A DNA stretch of 22,118 bases from a virus. Positions within the stretch are counted from its first letter, which is position 1, and every line of letters begins with the position of its first letter. Both the position numbers and the translations under genes were made by a program. Of this stretch, positions 19,174 to 22,118 are shown piece by piece. The notes below the pieces were generated by a model. The model worked only from the letters and a program-made list of their open reading frames with translations. It was not told the DNA's origin and did no database searches. Location of the stretch: the IMG/VR virus record IMGVR_UViG_3300025840_000290, positions 1 through 22,118 of that record; one strand, 5' to 3'.

Positions 19174-21124
19174 GCAAGCTTATAAAGCAGCTTACGAATC
19201 TTTTGAAAGAAATAGGTACATAAGGGGGTACGAGGTTGAACTACCCAAACCCCCACCAATTTCTTCTATTGCCAACTACGGTGAAAAGGACGAAAAAAAG
19301 CGCAAATTCCCCTACGCTCCGCTTCCAGATGAGCCAACGCCAAAGCAAAAAGACCAAGAGGTTGAACGGCGACAAAACGGCTTTTGGTTCTTTAACGGTT
19401 CAGACCAAAACATCCAATTAGAGTACGTAACAGGGCAACACTATATGTTGCTTCAACACTTTCCAATAGTAAGAGAGGACGGCTCAACGGGTAACGCAGA
19501 CTTTGTAGACGCACAAAGGGATTGTTACTACGTTTGGGATTTGTTAGAAAACGACCCAAGGTGTTACGGAATGCTACTCTTTAGTGGTCGTCGATTCTTT
19601 AAGACCACCTTTGCTGTAAGTACGGGGTATTGGAGAACAACTTGGGGTCACAACCGAAACTTCGGGGTTCAAAGTAAAACTTTCAAAGACGCAAAAGAAA
19701 CGGTCTTTCGTGACAAGATTGTAAAGGCTTGGCGTAATATGCACCCTTTTTGGCGACCAACAGACACAGGAAACCAAAACCCAACAGACAAAATAGAGTT
19801 CACCGTTCCGAGAAAGAAAACGGCAGAAAAGAAAAAGTCACAAGTACTTGACAGTTATATAGTTACTTATCCAAACCGAGACGAAGCAGTGGACGGTACT
19901 CGTAACTACACCATGTACCAAGATGAGATAGCAAAAACAGAAAAAGACGTAAACCCCCGAAACAGATACTACGTAGCAAGGGAAACTTGCTCTATGCGAG
20001 ACAAGGTTGTTGGAAAGTTAATTCTAACCACTACCGTTGACGAAATGGAGAAAAGTTCCTCTCAACAAACAAAGAAACTTTGGGAGGAAAGCAACTACGA
20101 GGGAAGAAGTGAAGACACAGGAAGAACCGTAAGTGGTCTTGGGCGTTACTTTAACCCCGCAGACAGAGGGTTTATTATTGACGAGTGGGGATATTCAGAC
20201 GAAGAAGCGGCTAGGAAACACCACATGGCGGAAAGGGCAGCTAGAAGTGGCTCTGCTCTTTTGAGTTACATTAGAAAGTATCCGTTAAGCGAAGACGAGA
20301 TATTTTTGGAAAACTCTGACGCTTCTATTGTAGCTGTTGAAAAAGTACAAGAGCAACTAGAACACAACGGCGCTCCACCGCCTATGTACAATCTAGTTTG
20401 GGACGAGGTTGATGTATCGGTAAAAGCTGTTCCTGTGGGAGAGCAGTTAGTAGACGGAGATACCAACGGTTTTTTTCAAATAGCTAGTATGCCGTCGGAA
20501 GAAGAGCGAAACAACTACGCTTGGAACGGAAACTTTAAAGTGCCTATTGGTCGGGCGATTAAGTTAGGCGTTGACCCCGTCGACCACAAAGCGGTATCTT
20601 TTGGAGAGGGTTCAAAGGTGTCGATGTACGGACTAAGGTACGGTAGTGATTGGGTGATTCGGTATTGCACCAGACCCGACAACCCTAACGAGTTTTACGA
20701 AGATATGATAAAAGCTTGCGTGTTCTTTTCTGCTGAAATAAACGTAGAGAACCAAAAGCAAGGACTGATAAACTACTTCAGAGAAAGGGGTTACGAGAAG
20801 TACATTATTCACAACCCGCTAGAAAAAGACCCAATAAAAAGATTGCAGACGGAAGGTACGCCAACCACAAGCGAAGCTAGACGTAACGAGTGCATGGATA
20901 AGTTAGTTATTCACACTTGGGAGAAAATAGGAAAGCAAGCCGACGGATACGGGTTCTGTCCTTTTGACGATTTGTTGGAGAATTGGCTAAGGTTTGAGGC
21001 TAACAGTTGGACAAAGTACGATGATACGGTTGCCTCTATGATGGCTATTGTAGCTTGGGAAGTACCAAAGGTTGCTCCAAGGGTGAGAAGTAAGTCACTT
21101 CCAAGGCGAAGATTTACAAAATAA
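19160..21124 (+). CDS. terL: Terminase large subunit
   Basis: 654 residues from a GTG at 19160, overlapping the previous gene by 14 bases. The ATPase half has Walker A GRRFFKTT (143-150), Walker B TMYQDEIAKT (D255, E256) and a coupling motif LILTTTVDE (288-296). The nuclease half has LGVDPVDHKAVS (D472), a second acidic strand around E527-E530, and KYDDTVASMM (D621, D622), an RNase H-like metal site. The enzyme cuts concatemeric DNA and drives it through the portal. The N-terminal 80 residues, proline- and lysine-rich, may contact a partner subunit. Normally this gene precedes the portal; here it follows the capsid gene, with an unknown gene upstream where a small terminase might be expected. 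Confidence 0.9.
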   Translation: MRTVKQAYKAAYESFERNRYIRGYEVELPKPPPISSIANYGEKDEKKRKFPYAPLPDEPTPKQKDQEVERRQNGFWFFNGSDQNIQLEYVTGQHYMLLQHFPIVREDGSTGNADFVDAQRDCYYVWDLLENDPRCYGMLLFSGRRFFKTTFAVSTGYWRTTWGHNRNFGVQSKTFKDAKETVFRDKIVKAWRNMHPFWRPTDTGNQNPTDKIEFTVPRKKTAEKKKSQVLDSYIVTYPNRDEAVDGTRNYTMYQDEIAKTEKDVNPRNRYYVARETCSMRDKVVGKLILTTTVDEMEKSSSQQTKKLWEESNYEGRSEDTGRTVSGLGRYFNPADRGFIIDEWGYSDEEAARKHHMAERAARSGSALLSYIRKYPLSEDEIFLENSDASIVAVEKVQEQLEHNGAPPPMYNLVWDEVDVSVKAVPVGEQLVDGDTNGFFQIASMPSEEERNNYAWNGNFKVPIGRAIKLGVDPVDHKAVSFGEGSKVSMYGLRYGSDWVIRYCTRPDNPNEFYEDMIKACVFFSAEINVENQKQGLINYFRERGYEKYIIHNPLEKDPIKRLQTEGTPTTSEARRNECMDKLVIHTWEKIGKQADGYGFCPFDDLLENWLRFEANSWTKYDDTVASMMAIVAWEVPKVAPRVRSKSLPRRRFTK

Positions 21125-21144
21125 AGCCACCTTAGTTTCCTTTG

Positions 21145-21152
21145 TATCTTTG
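21145..21152 (+). promoter_or_regulatory. -7 promoter element for the 21171 gene
   Basis: TATCTTTG in the 46-base gap after the terminase gene, 18 bases before the ATG. It is followed by an A/C-rich leader (ACAAACAAACAAAA). Starts a new transcription unit for downstream virion genes. Confidence 0.75.
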
Positions 21153-21170
21153 TAGTACAAACAAACAAAA

Positions 21171-22118
21171 ATGGCTACACAGAGTACGGCAATTACTTAC
21201 ACCACCGCAATAGCTTTCAATTCTGAAACTATTACTTTTCAAGACACCTCCCCTACTTACGGCTCAGGAGATTTAAGTTGGGCAGAAGCAAGCAACGCAA
21301 TTCTTGTAAAGATTACAGACCCAACAGGAACGGTAAGTTACAACAACACAAACGGTTCAAGTCCTGACGCAACAGGAGTAGACGCAAGTTTCACAACTTC
21401 TCTTCCACAAGACGCAGATGGAAACGTTTTGCAAGGTCAGTACATTATTCGCATTACTTATTTTGACGTAAGCGACACAGGGTTATCTAACGCCTACTAC
21501 AGAGACTATGTTTACACCCTTACTTACTCTCGCCCTGTACACGACATTGATGTAAGCCACAGTATCTTTAACCCTAAGTTCTTCTTAGCAGTTGACGAAA
21601 CTGATTACGACGTAAACTCTATTACCCCAACAACAACTAGGGATTTTAGAAGGTACAACCCTACAACTATTGGCGGTTACATTCAAAGTACAACTAGCAC
21701 AATAAACACAAACTCCTTTTACACAGGCACAAACACTATTTACTTAAAGTCTACGTTGAGCTACACCTTTACCGACGGGTATTGGAGTGACGCAAGTGGA
21801 ACTGCGGTAAACTACACGCTTACCGACATCATAACTACAGCTGCTTTAGATTACGTGGTTAGCGACACAACTTCGATTTGTGATTTCTACTGCCCGCTAA
21901 AAGAAGTTTACAACGGGTACTACAACAACAAAACAACCAACGTAGGAAAAGCTAACTCTTACCTTGCTAAGTACGAAGAGGGGTTACACGCTCTTACGAT
22001 GCTTCAACTTTCTATTGATTGTGGCAAAAGCACAGACATACAAACTTACGTGAACAGACTAACAGAAATACTAGGTGACGGATGCGAGTGTTCTTCTACT
22101 AATACTCCTACGCTTGTA
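21171..22118 (+). CDS. Putative virion structural protein (partial, C-terminus off window)
   Basis: Open from ATG 21171 to the window edge, 316 codons without a stop. The first two thirds are beta-rich and full of T, S, N and Y (SETITFQDTSPTYGSGDLSW, KITDPTGTVSYNNTNG), in the style of Ig-like or tail/neck-associated structural domains. A later helical segment (KANSYLAKYEEGLHALTMLQ) carries a CDFYC pair, an IDCG and a CECSS cluster. Composition is typical of virion proteins, and the gene has its own promoter behind the terminase gene. It could be a neck, tail or fibre-type protein; the sequence does not distinguish these. Confidence 0.65.
   Translation, partial: MATQSTAITYTTAIAFNSETITFQDTSPTYGSGDLSWAEASNAILVKITDPTGTVSYNNTNGSSPDATGVDASFTTSLPQDADGNVLQGQYIIRITYFDVSDTGLSNAYYRDYVYTLTYSRPVHDIDVSHSIFNPKFFLAVDETDYDVNSITPTTTRDFRRYNPTTIGGYIQSTTSTINTNSFYTGTNTIYLKSTLSYTFTDGYWSDASGTAVNYTLTDIITTAALDYVVSDTTSICDFYCPLKEVYNGYYNNKTTNVGKANSYLAKYEEGLHALTMLQLSIDCGKSTDIQTYVNRLTEILGDGCECSSTNTPTLV

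Overview
The window is a stretch of a tailed double-stranded DNA phage (Caudoviricetes) that most likely infects a member of the Bacteroidetes, probably a marine or aquatic flavobacterium. The host call rests on the promoters: at least eight gene starts on both strands carry the Bacteroidetes -7 element TAnnTTTG close upstream. Leaders are A-rich and I see no Shine-Dalgarno sequences. A VirE_N/BT4734-type primase-helicase and an SSB resembling the Bacteroidetes DUF3127 family agree with this. The phage call rests on the portal, scaffold, major capsid and large terminase genes. The two divergent gene blocks recall crAss-like and Cellulophaga phages, but I could not test that relationship.

Left block (1-7093, all minus strand, read right to left): DNA replication and early genes. 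From its upstream end it contains an HNH endonuclease, a promoter followed by a hairpin terminator (an apparent attenuator leader), and a tightly overlapping run of small unknown genes. Then come a PD-(D/E)XK (Cas4/RecB-like) nuclease, an SSB with its own promoter, a second DNA-binding candidate, a primase-helicase fusion, a small unknown gene, a GIY-YIG homing endonuclease, and a conserved small basic phage protein that runs off the left edge.

Divergent hinge (7094-7442): no protein gene. A bipartite Bacteroidetes promoter fires rightward into about 270 nt of hairpin-rich sequence, a good candidate for an undescribed structured RNA (or origin). The genes on both sides (HNH leftward, GH16-like rightward) each have a -7 element ending only 4-5 nt before the ATG, so their mRNAs look leaderless.

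Right block, first part (7443-12167, plus strand): a GH16-fold glycosidase-like protein, two AT-rich accessory genes, a run of overlapping genes (two unknowns, a GroES-like protein with two or three repeats, a helical protein, an HNH protein, a DnaQ-like exonuclease with a zinc ribbon) and two small membrane proteins.

Right block, second part (12262-22118): the virion module, in the order portal, AT-rich cassette-like ORF, XRE-type regulator (opposite strand), scaffold, major capsid protein, strong terminator, unknown structural candidate, large terminase, and a structural protein cut by the right edge. The terminase lies downstream of the capsid gene rather than ahead of the portal. The small ORF at 14755 is flanked by hairpins, one of which looks like an integron attC site. 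The XRE regulator shares a tight back-to-back promoter with the scaffold/capsid unit. No tRNA, CRISPR array or insertion sequence was found.
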